From assembly GCA_933207985.1 (NCBI GenBank), contig OW240915.1, positions 117,429,173 through 117,493,172 on the forward strand: DNA of 64,000 nucleotides, in the 5' to 3' direction. Of the stretch, positions 53,694 to 62,514 are shown piece by piece. How positions within the stretch are numbered: the first letter of the stretch is position 1; each line of letters opens with the position of its first letter. The stretch comes from Pelobates cultripes (Eukaryota; Chordata; Amphibia; Anura; Pelobatidae). Below the pieces are notes generated by a model. That model ran no database searches and was not told the DNA's origin. It worked only from the letters and a program-made list of their open reading frames with translations. The position numbers were made by a program, and so were the translations under genes.

Positions 53694-54463
53694 ATACAGA
53701 TAGGGGGTGGTATAATTTAGGGATATCAGTTGTGCTTATATGTATGCTCTTGTATTATATCTAAGAGGATAGTTTCTCATTTTTCTACTTAATTTTTAAC
53801 CATCACAACAATCCCCTCACTTACTTGAATTCATGTGTATTGCCCTTTAAAAGGTAATAACTATCATAGCATTTTTTACATTAATGCATTAATAATATTT
53901 TTTCATATACCTAGTTCCCTATTTAACAGGGATTAATATTGTATTTGGGTTTTACTAACATGTATTCATGTACACTATTGTATTCAAACTGTTTTGCAAG
54001 CCCTCTGTGTTTTGTTTTTAGTGGTTGCTATGGAGCTTCACTCCATAGCAACAACCTCCCCATGATGCTGCCGGACGGGTGGTCACGTGATGCGGTAATG
54101 ACGCCGGCGCTGCGTGATGACGTCATTTTGATGCACGCACTGACGTCGGCGGAACCCGCGGGATACCCGGTCTGAGCTGACAGGGAGATGCAATTACTTC
54201 GGTGGTGGGTAAGTTGATTGCTAATATGTATGTTGGTGTATATGTATGTTTTTACAGAGTATGTGTTAGTCCTGATGAAAGTCTGTGGTTAACAGACTGA
54301 AACGTCGATTTTTTTTTTTTTTGGAAGCTGATTAAAAGTTAAGTTTTATTCTGTGATTTAGTAAGTCCTGGGAGTGCTATCTTGTTTTCTTTTTCTGTAT
54401 TTTGCTGGACAAGCACCGGGCAAGTATACTTTTGGAAGTGGAGTGCAGGATTATTTTTCTTGT
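53694..54463 (+). repeat. PLE3 right pLTR
   Basis: 53694-53897 is the inverse of 45128-45332; 53898-54463 repeats 45337-45910 directly. It includes a GC-rich, CpG-rich patch (54060-54175) that may be the element promoter, followed by the hammerhead. Confidence 0.88.
54268..54310 (+). ncRNA. Hammerhead ribozyme, PLE3 right copy, core intact
   Basis: Helix I AGTC / GATT (one wobble), CTGATGA (54272-54278), 7-bp helix II AGTCTGT / ACAGACT around GGTTA, GAAA (54299-54302), palindrome ACGT and cleavage triplet GTC (54304-54306). All conserved bases are present. Helix III is only ACGT, so it would act as a dimer. Confidence 0.75.
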
Positions 54464-54477
54464 TTTATATATTTACA

Positions 54478-54517
54478 AGTTTTTTATATATATGTGTGTG
54501 TGTGTGTGTATATATAT
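54478..54517. repeat. (TG)n/(TA)n microsatellite
   Basis: Short TA-TG-TA run between PLE3 and the hammerhead array. Confidence 0.88.
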
Positions 54518-54549
54518 ACCAAGCCTCAATTAGCAAACCAGTAACCAAC

Positions 54550-54594
54550 CTCATGCTGAAGAGTTGCATTAACAACGAAACAGCTGTCCATGAG
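54550..54594 (+). ncRNA. Hammerhead ribozyme, array unit 1
   Basis: Helix I CTCATG (54550-54555) with CATGAG (54589-54594), all 6 pairs; CTGAAGA (54556-54562); helix II GTTG (54563-54566) with CAAC (54573-54576) around CATTAA; GAAA (54577-54580); palindrome ACAGCTGT (54580-54587); cleavage triplet GTC ending at 54588. Every conserved core base matches the consensus. Helix III is the self-complementary ACAGCTGT, allowing dimer pairing. Confidence 0.92.
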
Positions 54595-54956
54595 TGGTTC
54601 ACTGGTTTTGCATCTTATCCTAAATTGTGTTCCAAGCAGTTGTATATTGCAAACACAAATTAAAAGGAATCCATGTTTAAAATGGAATGAGGCAAAAATG
54701 TGATTCTTTGTTAAACTAATTTGCATATGCCCACCCAGAATCCTTTGCGGTTGTAACATCACTGCTGATTTGGGATTTCTGTGGGAAAAGCAAGTCTTAT
54801 GGCTTGACTGGTGTGCAGATTTTTGTTTAGCATTGTATTAACTATCCACATACTTCAGGTGGAAGGGGTTTTCAATCACAATTTTCCCCACCATAACCTA
54901 ATTGAATTTTGCTTCCCAAGCACTACCAAGCCTTACTAAGCAAACCAGTAACCAAC

Positions 54957-55001
54957 CTCATGCTGAAGAGTTGCATTAACAACGAAACAGCTGTCCATGA
55001 G
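54957..55001 (+). ncRNA. Hammerhead ribozyme, array unit 2
   Basis: Identical to the unit 1 ribozyme. Predicted cleavage after 54995, 407 nt from the unit 1 site. Confidence 0.92.
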
Positions 55002-55364
55002 TGGTTCACTGGTTTTGCATCTTATCCTAAATTGTGTTCCAAGCAGTTGTATATTGCAAACACAAATTAAAAGGAATCCATGTTTAAAATGGAATGAGGC
55101 AAAAATGTGATTCTTTGTTAAACTAATTTGCATATGCCCACCCAGAATCCTTTGCGGTTGTAACATCACTGCTGATTTGGGATTTCTGTGGGAAAAGCAA
55201 GTCTTATGGCTTGACTGGTGTGCAGATTTTTGTTTAGCATTGTATTAACTATCCACATACTTCAGGTGGAAGGGGTTTTCAATCACAATTTTTCCCCACC
55301 ATAACCTATTTAGATTTTGCTTCCCAAGCACTACCAAGCCTCAATTAGCAAACCAGTAACCAAC

Positions 55365-55409
55365 CTCATGCTGAAGAGTTGCATTAACAACGAAACAGCT
55401 GTCCATGAG
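55365..55409 (+). ncRNA. Hammerhead ribozyme, array unit 3
   Basis: Identical to the unit 1 ribozyme. Predicted cleavage after 55403, 408 nt from the unit 2 site. Confidence 0.92.
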
Positions 55410-55728
55410 TGGTTCACTGGTTTTGCATCTTATCCTAAATTGTGTTCCAAGCAGTTGTATATTGCAAACACAAATTAAAAGGAATCCATGTTTAAAATGG
55501 AATGAGGCAAAAATGTGATTCTTTGTTAAACTAATTTGCATATGCCCACCCAGAATCCTTTGCGGTTGTAACATCACTGCTGATTTGGGATTTCTGTGGG
55601 AAAAGCAAGTCTTATGGCTTGACTGGTGTGCAGATTTTTGTTTAGCATTGTATTAACTATCCACATACTTCAGGTGGAAGGGGTTTTCAATCACAATTTT
55701 TCCCCACCATAACCTATTTAGATTTTGC

Positions 55729-55752
55729 TATATATATATATATATATATATA
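55729..55752. repeat. (TA)n tract at array end
   Basis: Short TA run separating the ribozyme array from a Penelope-tail relic. Confidence 0.88.
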
Positions 55753-55924
55753 AAATAAAGAATTAGGATGCACTCACAGGGCTTGATAAAGGTGACAAAA
55801 ATGTCTTTTAATTATTCCATGTGAAAAGTACAAATGAAGCAATCAACGTTTCGACCCCAACAAGTCTTTTAAAAAAAAAAAATAAAAAAAAAAAAAAAAG
55901 GGTCGAAACATTGATTGCTCCTCA
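55753..55924 (-). repeat. Penelope-tail relic with hammerhead-like palindrome
   Basis: Non-coding. GAAGCAATCAACGTTTCGAC (55837-55854) is mirrored by GGTCGAAACATTGATTGCTC (55901-55920) around an A-rich run. On the minus strand the first copy reads GAC...GTC, GAAA, ACGT, the end of a Penelope-type hammerhead; the CTGANGA box is lost. This looks like the inverted end of a Penelope insertion with almost no body. Confidence 0.6.
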
Positions 55925-56113
55925 CAACTAGACCATTTCGCCCACCGACTTCACAGGCAAACTCTCCATATACACGTACGAGCACTTCAGTCAGCCCCCC
56001 CCCCCGTTACAAGGCATTTCACTCCCCACATAAAGAGGTAAATTACTCCCATTAATAATAATCGCCCTATCGAACCATCATCCCCTAATTTATGTACTTA
56101 CTCACGTTATAGA

Positions 56114-57272
56114 ATGTCACACGCTTCGGACATAGCCTACCCAGCACCCCAGCCAGGATCGCTAGCCCTACCAGACCAAGTACCCCAGTGGATTTGGTAG
56201 AGACAGCTAGTCCAGCGTCCCTACGCTCCTGGATCGTACCCAAGATCGCAGCCGAGCTCAGAAGACTAGGCATACCATACCCGGCCACGGCCCGCAAAGC
56301 GGAACTGTACCGCCTCCTGAACAATAACCCCGACACCCCGCGACCAGGCACCAGCACACAGGCTATCGACGGGGGCACGCCTGGACTTCAAGCCACCATG
56401 TCCACTCTTCTCTCTTCAGTTAATCTAATCAATGAGAGACTGGAGAAACTTGAGAACCAAGTGGCCTTGATCAACCCAGCAAATGCTCCCACCATGCTGC
56501 CACAGTCTTTGCCTAACCCGGGTAACAGCACATTTTCCGACCCAGCACATCATCACGCCTGCCCACTTAGTGCCCCAAGCCATTAAGAAATACATTCTAG
56601 AGGGGAAATACGTCAACCTGGTTTCACTCCTCATAGCATCCCAAGACTTGGTAGAAAACAAGGCTTACTGCTATGGGGAAGTTTCTGTAGTACTCAAGGC
56701 TAGGGACCCCAGGCTTAATAAGAAACTGGCCATCCCCGATTTTGTAATTGCTTTTGGATTGTACAGGGATGTCATTTGTTCCGTCTTCCCTCAACGTAGA
56801 GGAGCTGGACCTGTACCTCCACAAATTGGTGGACTTAGGCAACAAGTACAGAGGCTACTCTTTCTATGATTATCATAGGTCATTTTTGGCGAAGGTGGCG
56901 GCGGCACTGGTCCAGTTTAACATACGCTCAGACTGGAGCCAACTGGATACGGAACTGTTCTGCCGCCACTTCGCCGGCCTCAAGCCTCCGTCCTGTGCCA
57001 TTTGCACGTCCACTGCACATTCCACCAATCTGTGTCCCTCCGAACTGAGCCAACCCTCCACAAGCCAAGCAGAGCCCAGCCCCAAATCAGATAGGGTGAT
57101 CAAAGACAAACTGGGCAGGCCCATCGTATTCCTCGGCAAAGCACAGATATGCAATAACTTCAGTGCGGGGGGCTGTAGCTTCAGCGCTTGTCGTTTGTTG
57201 CATGTCTGTTCCCTTTGCTTTAGGGCACACGCAAAGACCATGTGCCCTAATCGGCTCTTCCCTAGACAATGA
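56114..57272 (+). pseudogene. Ngaro1 gag with SAP-like domain and zinc knuckles, frameshifted
   Basis: Homologous to the gag at 62515. The ATG at 56114 (ATGTCACACG, matching ATGTCACAAA in Ngaro2) is out of frame with the body. The body has a SAP-like helix pair (LRSWIVPKIAAELRRLGIP, then TARKAELYRLL), a coiled-coil segment, ILEGKYVNLVSLLIASQDL, a long helical capsid-like part (YHRSFLAKVAAALVQFNI, ELFCRHFAGLKPPSC), then cysteine knuckles CAICTSTAHSTNLC and CSLCFRAHAKTMC. Frame changes lie near 56140, 56585 and 56840. SAP domains bind AT-rich DNA; whether gag does so here is inference. Confidence 0.8.
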
Positions 57273-57279
57273 CTCACGG

Positions 57280-58127
57280 AGATTAATGTTAGCAACCTCA
57301 CCTATTATCTCTCCAATCACCCCTCCCCTCACTTGGTCGAGTTCCTCACAACAGGCTTCACGGTAGGATTCCACACAGGGCTAGTGGCAATACCGTGAGG
57401 CACCCTAGAATGCAGGAACCTACAATCAGCCATACAAGACCCCGTCACAACGAACGCACTGCTTACAGCTGAGATCAACCATGGGTTCATGATAGGCCCC
57501 CCATATGCCAGTTTCAGAACTAACCCAATTGGCATTGCTACTGGAAAATTCAACAATAAAAAACGCATGATTATTGACCTATCAGCGCCTCATTCATCCG
57601 TGGTTCCTCGCATTAATTAATTAATTCCATCCAGCGAATTTTCACTCCAATATGCCACAGTGGATAACGCAATGGGGGCAATCTTGAAAGCAGGTAAGGG
57701 CGCCTGGTTAGGAAAAACCGATATCACTAACGCTTTCAAATTGCTACCCATACACCCGTCCCTATGTCATTTACACAGAGTTAAATGGGAGGGCCAGTAC
57801 TACTTCACCACGCATTTGACGTTTGGGGCCAAAAGCAGTCCCAAACTGTTCGACACGTTCGCCGAAACACTTTGCTGGTTATTACTAAACGTGTGTGGCT
57901 GCCCAGTAGCAATACACTACATGGACGACTTCCTCACGGTTGAGGAACCTAACCGCACTCCCCACAGCTTAGATAAAACGGCTGCACTTTTCTCCACACT
58001 TGGGGTCCCTCTTTCAGTAGAAAAAAACAATAGGTCCTTCTACAGCCCTGACCTTCTTAGGCATCCATCTAGATTCCATATCTATGGTAGCGAGTCTCCC
58101 AGACGAGAAGGTAACACGCATAACTAA
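57280..58127 (+). pseudogene. Ngaro1 reverse transcriptase, broken
   Basis: RT of the DIRS/Ngaro group. KKRMIIDLSAPH (about 57560-57595), then a stop region near 57615, then LGKTDITNAFKLLPIHPSLC, LTFGAKSSPKLFDTFAE and the catalytic HYMDDFLTVEE (about 57920). It loses frame near 58070. An equivalent of the 5' part (VEFLTTGFTVGFHTG) recurs in Ngaro2 at about 63720-63770. Confidence 0.85.
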
Positions 58128-58299
58128 CGAAATCACATGGTTCATGGTAAAAAACTTTGCTCTCGCAAAGAGCTACAGTCACTCTTGGGCTCACTTAACT
58201 TTGCGATCCGCATCACACCGCAGGGTCGGTCTTTCATTTCATGCCTACTTCACCTCCTAACAGAGACCCCCCCATGATAATATCCACATACTCATCGAT

Positions 58300-58851
58300 G
58301 TTAACGCCAAAGCAGACTTACGCATGTGGGGCACATTTCTCTCCTCCTGGAATGGGAGGTCAATGTTCATACCCCCACTTGACGTAGATTCCCCGGTCGT
58401 ATGGACCGATTCAGCAGCCCACACAGGCTTTGCAGCCATATACAACGACCAATGGTTCCGGGGTTCATGGCCATCTGAAACGTCAACACTACAGGCATTT
58501 AACACCACATCATCACTTTTCGAACTTTATCCAATAGTGGCAGCTGCACACACTTGGGGTCCGTTGTGGGAGGGCAAAGCAGTTAAATGTCTCTCCGACA
58601 ACGAAGCCACATGCGAAATCATAAACAAGGGCAGATCCGCATCCCTAGTCATCATGAGACTCATGAGGAGACTCACATGGCTGGCAGCAACTCACAACTT
58701 CCACTTGGTTTGCATGCACATATCAGGTCGGGAAAATATTGCAGCTGACGCTCTCTCTCGTTCCAACTTTCAGGCCTTTTTCGAACAGAACCCCACGGCG
58801 GCAGCCATACCCGTGCCGACCCCCGTATTTCAGGACCTCATAATGGACTGA
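58300..58851 (+). pseudogene. Ngaro1 RNase H domain
   Basis: An open frame (58324-58851), the continuation of the RT polyprotein after a frameshift. VVWTDSAAHTGFAAIYND supplies the first Asp, SLFELYPIVAAAHTWG the Glu, VKCLSDNEATCEIINKG the Asp and GRENIAADALSR the final Asp of DIRS/Ngaro RNase H. The stop at 58849-58851 lies 26 nt before the recombinase ATG. Confidence 0.85.
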
Positions 58852-58877
58852 TAAGCCTGAAACAACATGCACTAACG

Positions 58878-59795
58878 TTGGCTAAAGCTGCTCTATCAGA
58901 TAACACCAAGAAGTCCTATGACAGAGCACTTACTATTTTCTCCAGGTTCACTTCCGAACACCATATCACCAACACCTTCTCCATAGACACGATTGTTGCT
59001 TTCACCGCTCACTGCCACCTACACCTCAAGTTTGCCCATAACACCATCAAACTCTACCTCACGTGCATTCAGCACCACTTACTCACCGTATTCCCCGATC
59101 ACAAACCTTTCATGTCATCCTATCTCTTAAAAAACGTCCTAAAAGGAATACTCCGCACTGACGGCCCTCCAACAGCCAAAAGACAACCAATTGACGGCAC
59201 TAAATTTAAGGATCTGTCAGATCTATTAGATTCCAACCCATTCGAACCTAGCACTAACAGCGTACTCAAGACAGCTATGTACATAGCGTTCTACGGGTTT
59301 TTACGGCCCAATGAATTCACGGTACTTAATCTATCGGTCAACACAAGTTTAGTCAGAATTAGGGACCTGCAAAAATTAGGGGACCACTACATACTGCGCC
59401 TAAGACGTACAAAAACAAATCCGGTAGGACCGCCTACGGAAATCCAGTACTTCCCGACCCATAACAAATGGTGCCCGGTGATAGTCCTGGATACTTTCTG
59501 CCTTTCCCTCACAGACAAACAAAGCTACTCACCCCTACTCACTATTGCCGACAAACCTCTGACCACGGCTAAATTCATACACTACGTAAGGGCCTTGGCG
59601 ATCAGATTAGGACACGACCCCATGTCCATCTCAGGACATTCATTTAGGATCGGCGCCGCTTCAGCCGCTTCCAGCAATAACGTACCCGCACACATTATTA
59701 AAAAACTAGGTAGGTGGAAATCAGCAGCTTACGGCAAATACATTCCACAGCCAGAGAAAGAACTGAGGAAAGCTTGCAAGGAATTGCTCATGTGA
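58878..59795 (+). CDS. Ngaro1 tyrosine recombinase, intact frame
   Basis: 305 codons without interruption. The N-terminal core-binding part (SDNTKKSYDRALTIFSRFTS) precedes the catalytic domain: an Arg in FYGFLRPNEFTVLNL, LRRTKTNPVG with the conserved Lys, GHSFRIGAASAAS (H-x-x-R) and LGRWKSAAYGKYI with the nucleophilic Tyr. Length and all catalytic positions fit active Ngaro recombinases. Its survival while gag and RT are broken is probably chance. It would integrate circular DNA copies. Confidence 0.9.
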   Translation: MAKAALSDNTKKSYDRALTIFSRFTSEHHITNTFSIDTIVAFTAHCHLHLKFAHNTIKLYLTCIQHHLLTVFPDHKPFMSSYLLKNVLKGILRTDGPPTAKRQPIDGTKFKDLSDLLDSNPFEPSTNSVLKTAMYIAFYGFLRPNEFTVLNLSVNTSLVRIRDLQKLGDHYILRLRRTKTNPVGPPTEIQYFPTHNKWCPVIVLDTFCLSLTDKQSYSPLLTIADKPLTTAKFIHYVRALAIRLGHDPMSISGHSFRIGAASAASSNNVPAHIIKKLGRWKSAAYGKYIPQPEKELRKACKELLM

Positions 59796-59836
59796 ATTTT
59801 ACAAGCATTAAAGTGTTTTGATTGAAAACCTTTTTG

Positions 59837-60182
59837 CCCTCATTATTTCAGGCCTACCCAATCATTGGTTCAGGCACACTACAACCAACTATCAGTCATC
59901 ACCTACGACTACACTTACGGCTTTATATCCCCGACTACAAATGTTAAGGCGGAGCCTGTAGTTGTGGGAGGGGTTAACCGGCCTATTTATACCCAGTCCT
60001 ACCTCTAAATCAGGGCCCAGATCGTTTCCGACTCCCCACCCACCAACACCCTTTCAACAAGTACTATTTAGGTGGGCCCTCATTATTTCAGGCCTACCCG
60101 ATCGTTGGTTCAGGCACACCACAACCAACTATCAGTCATCACCTACGACTACACTTACGGCTTTATATCCCCGACTACAAAT
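59837..60182 (+). repeat. Ngaro1 split direct repeats (B1-A2-B2)
   Basis: B1 59837-59942 and B2 60077-60182 are 106-bp near-identical repeats (CCTCATTATTTCAGGCCTAC onwards). Between them the A2 repeat (59943-60076) contains GCCTGTAGTTGTGGGAGGGG, the same core as the 5' terminus of Ngaro2 (about 61055). This B1-A2-B2 ending is the hallmark of Ngaro-type elements. Confidence 0.88.
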
Positions 60183-60183
60183 A

Positions 60184-60224
<41 letters not shown>

Positions 60225-60270
60225 ATATATATATGTGTGTGTGTGTATATATGTGTGTGTGTGTGTATAT
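60183..60270. repeat. (TG)n/(TA)n microsatellite
   Basis: Compound TG/TA run directly at the Ngaro1 end. Confidence 0.92.
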
Positions 60271-60999
60271 AAAGAAATTTATGATGGTATACCATCTGCA
60301 ATAGTAGACAACCCAAGGTATTGCAAATGGGGTATGTCCAGTCCTTTTTATTAGCCACTTGGTCATAAACACAGGCCAAAGTTAGCGTTAATATTTGTGT
60401 GTGAAAAATGCACAAAAAAACCCAACTAATTTGAACACCAATTTTGGCCAATGTTTGTGACTAAGTGGCTTCTAAAAAAGACTGGACATGCCCCATTTGC
60501 AATGCATTGGGTTGTCTACTATTGCAAATGGTATGCCATCATGGGGGTAATTTTTCATTCCTGTGCTACCATACGGTCTCAAAAATAATGTAACCAATCT
60601 GACGAATTTCAATGTGAAAAAACTGAAAAATGTAACATTCTATATTTGACCCTGTACCTTCCCAAAATACCATAAAACCTGTACATAGGGGGTACTGTTT
60701 TACTTGTGAGACATCGCTGAATACAAATGTGTATTTTATTGCAGTAAAAGCAAACTGTATTATGATATTCACAGTTAAAATGTCATGTAGAACTAAAAAA
60801 ATAACAATGTCTTATTTTGTCCCATTTTTTTAAATATTTCATTCATATTAAATTATGTTGCATAGCTAAATACTTGATGTTAAATATAAGCCCTGCGTCC
60901 CCTGAATAAAATGATACATAAGAAGTGTGGGAACAGACATATATTCAAATTCCAGGTTTTGTTTTGATCACGTGTACATTTGGCACAGTCCTTAAGGGG
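60271..60999. mobile_element. piggyBac-like palindromic element, copy 2 (partial)
   Basis: Related to 15176-16445. It has an internal inverted pair (GGTATACCATCTGCAATAGT around 60277-60340 with 60485-60545) and ends CAGTCCTTAAGGGG followed by TTAA (61000-61003). Non-coding; the left terminus is lost at the microsatellite. Confidence 0.6.
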
Positions 61000-61044
61000 T
61001 TAACTAATTATTGACTTTTGTCATATATATATATATATATATAT

Positions 61045-62514
61045 ATTTGAAAGCTTGGCCTGTAGTTGTGGGAGGGGCTTGAATTTCCTTTAAAAGGGCT
61101 GCCAATCCACTCCCACCTTACCGTTGCTGGTCTGGCGAGTCTGAAACGTTTTACTTCCAGTTCAGATCGCCATTTTGGATTTCTTGCCTGTCTTCCTCGT
61201 GGTCTCCTGGTCTGGTGCTTCCCTGGCTCTCCTTCCCGTCGCCGGTATCCGCACTCCCCATTCATTACTTTTCCACCGCGTTAGACCGTAAGTCAGGCCC
61301 GCCGTAAAGCAACCGTTGTTTGTTTGAACCAGCTTTCAGTTCTTTTCCTTTTCGTACATTATGCCGTTCGGCTAAATTTCTTTATCTACTCACATGTTTC
61401 ACATTACTTAATCTAATGAACGCTATCATTCAGTTATATACAAATACATTTTACGTTCGGTTTTTAAATTACACTTAGGATGTATCCATTTGTATGTTTC
61501 AACACTCTACCTAGTTCTTTCGTTGATTACAACAACTCACAAAATAGGCACGAATTCAACCGGTACTCCAGGTGATTTTGCCCCTACTGGTTACAAACGT
61601 TATTACAGTTACTTAATTCTAAAACCTGATTTTCCTGAACTTTTCCCACAGGTTCATACCAGGGGGGTTCATACTAGGAATTGTGATTTCTGACCTCTAT
61701 GTCAAATTGTATTTACTTTCTAGGTTGGTTGGAATTTAATTATGATTCATTCTTGGGGCCAATGATACCTATTAAATTAGTTAAGTGTGTAATTTACTCT
61801 TTTAGGTTCTTGAACGTCGGACGGTAGCTTTTACAAGCACAGAAGCCGACATCTCCTTCCGTTTAAATCTACCCTCTGCATAGTGTCGGGTAGGTTCTTT
61901 TTTTTTTTTAGGGCCATGATCTGGTCAAACTAGTACCTTACACTTAGATGTTTATATATTAATTCTCATGTCCACAGGTCAACACCTCGATACTATTATA
62001 GTCGCTGTTTACCTCTACATTGACAGCTCGGCCTGACTCACATATCAGGTAGTACGCCAGAACCCACTACTACTTTCTATGTTTAGAGTGGTACTGGTCC
62101 TAGGTTACATGGCCCAATTAGGTGTAAATTTTCTGGTCTTAATCCATAGGCTAGTGGTCCCGTGAGGCCAACATCCCCATCCTCATACTCGGAGGTATAC
62201 GTCCCTCGGGCCAAATCATAGCTAGCCGCCTCGCACTTTTGCAAAGAGAGGGCCTCACCTGTCACTCCCATTCTTTCTTATGCTTTAATTGACACCGAGA
62301 GGCCAACACCCCGCCACAACATTCGGTGGCCTCATTTTCCCCTCGGGCCCACGCATAGATAGTACCTCTCAGGCCGCTTGGCAACTAGCAGGGACTCATC
62401 TGTCACGCTCACAAAGCATAATTGTTTCACAGCTTGGTATTTAGCTAGCCCCACCAGTACCCACCTAAATTCATTACAAAATGACTGATTAAGCCACTTT
62501 TATATTTTTCAGTT
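61045..62514 (+). other. Ngaro2 terminal repeat and long 5' UTR
   Basis: No supported frame. 62165-62275 and 62300-62410 are diverged tandem copies of a roughly 130-bp unit (GAGGCCAACA ... CCTCGGGCC ... CTCATCTGTCAC). A T run lies at 61889-61902. The segment 62040-62070 is the empty site equivalent of the ERV1 insertion. Confidence 0.7.

Larger units (their letters stand above)
45012..54463 (+). mobile_element. Penelope-like element PLE3 (PLE2 nested inside)
   Basis: A rightward Penelope element with an upstream ORF1 (46079) and an RT/GIY-YIG frame (50950-53194). Its ends are compound: segment B is repeated directly (45337-45910 and 53898-54463), while segment A is repeated in inverse (45128-45332 and 53694-53897). 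Hammerhead sequences lie in both B copies. PLE2 is inserted at 46895-50932. Excluding it, PLE3 is about 5.4 kb. It is the best-preserved member of the family that also includes PLE4. Confidence 0.9.
54518..55729 (+). repeat. Tandem array of three 407-bp hammerhead units (retrozyme-like)
   Basis: Three head-to-tail units: 54518-54924, 54925-55332 and 55333-55729, differing at only a handful of bases (unit 2 has CCTTACTAAG where 1 and 3 have CCTCAATTAG). No coding capacity; the 77-78-codon minus-strand frame in each unit has no protein features. Each unit has one complete hammerhead near its start, so self-cleavage of a multimeric RNA would release 407-408-nt monomers. That is the plan of animal retrozymes and amphibian hammerhead satellites. 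TA microsatellites flank both sides. Confidence 0.93.
55925..60182 (+). mobile_element. Ngaro-type YR retrotransposon, decayed (Ngaro1)
   Basis: Rightward element with gag, RT, RNase H and tyrosine recombinase in the Ngaro order, followed by split direct repeats (B1 59837-59942, A2 59943-60076, B2 60077-60182). The matching A1 is not seen at the left, so the 5' end is truncated or diverged. Gag and RT are frameshifted; the recombinase frame is intact. Confidence 0.88.

Noticed and set aside
45337..54463. PLE3 direct repeats taken as LTRs of an LTR retrotransposon
   Set aside because: No TG...CA ends, primer site or polypurine tract; the coding content is Penelope RT plus GIY-YIG.
54526..55577. 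Three identical minus-strand frames of 77-78 codons
   Set aside because: They repeat only because the 407-bp unit repeats; no domain, and the strand with structure is the ribozyme strand.
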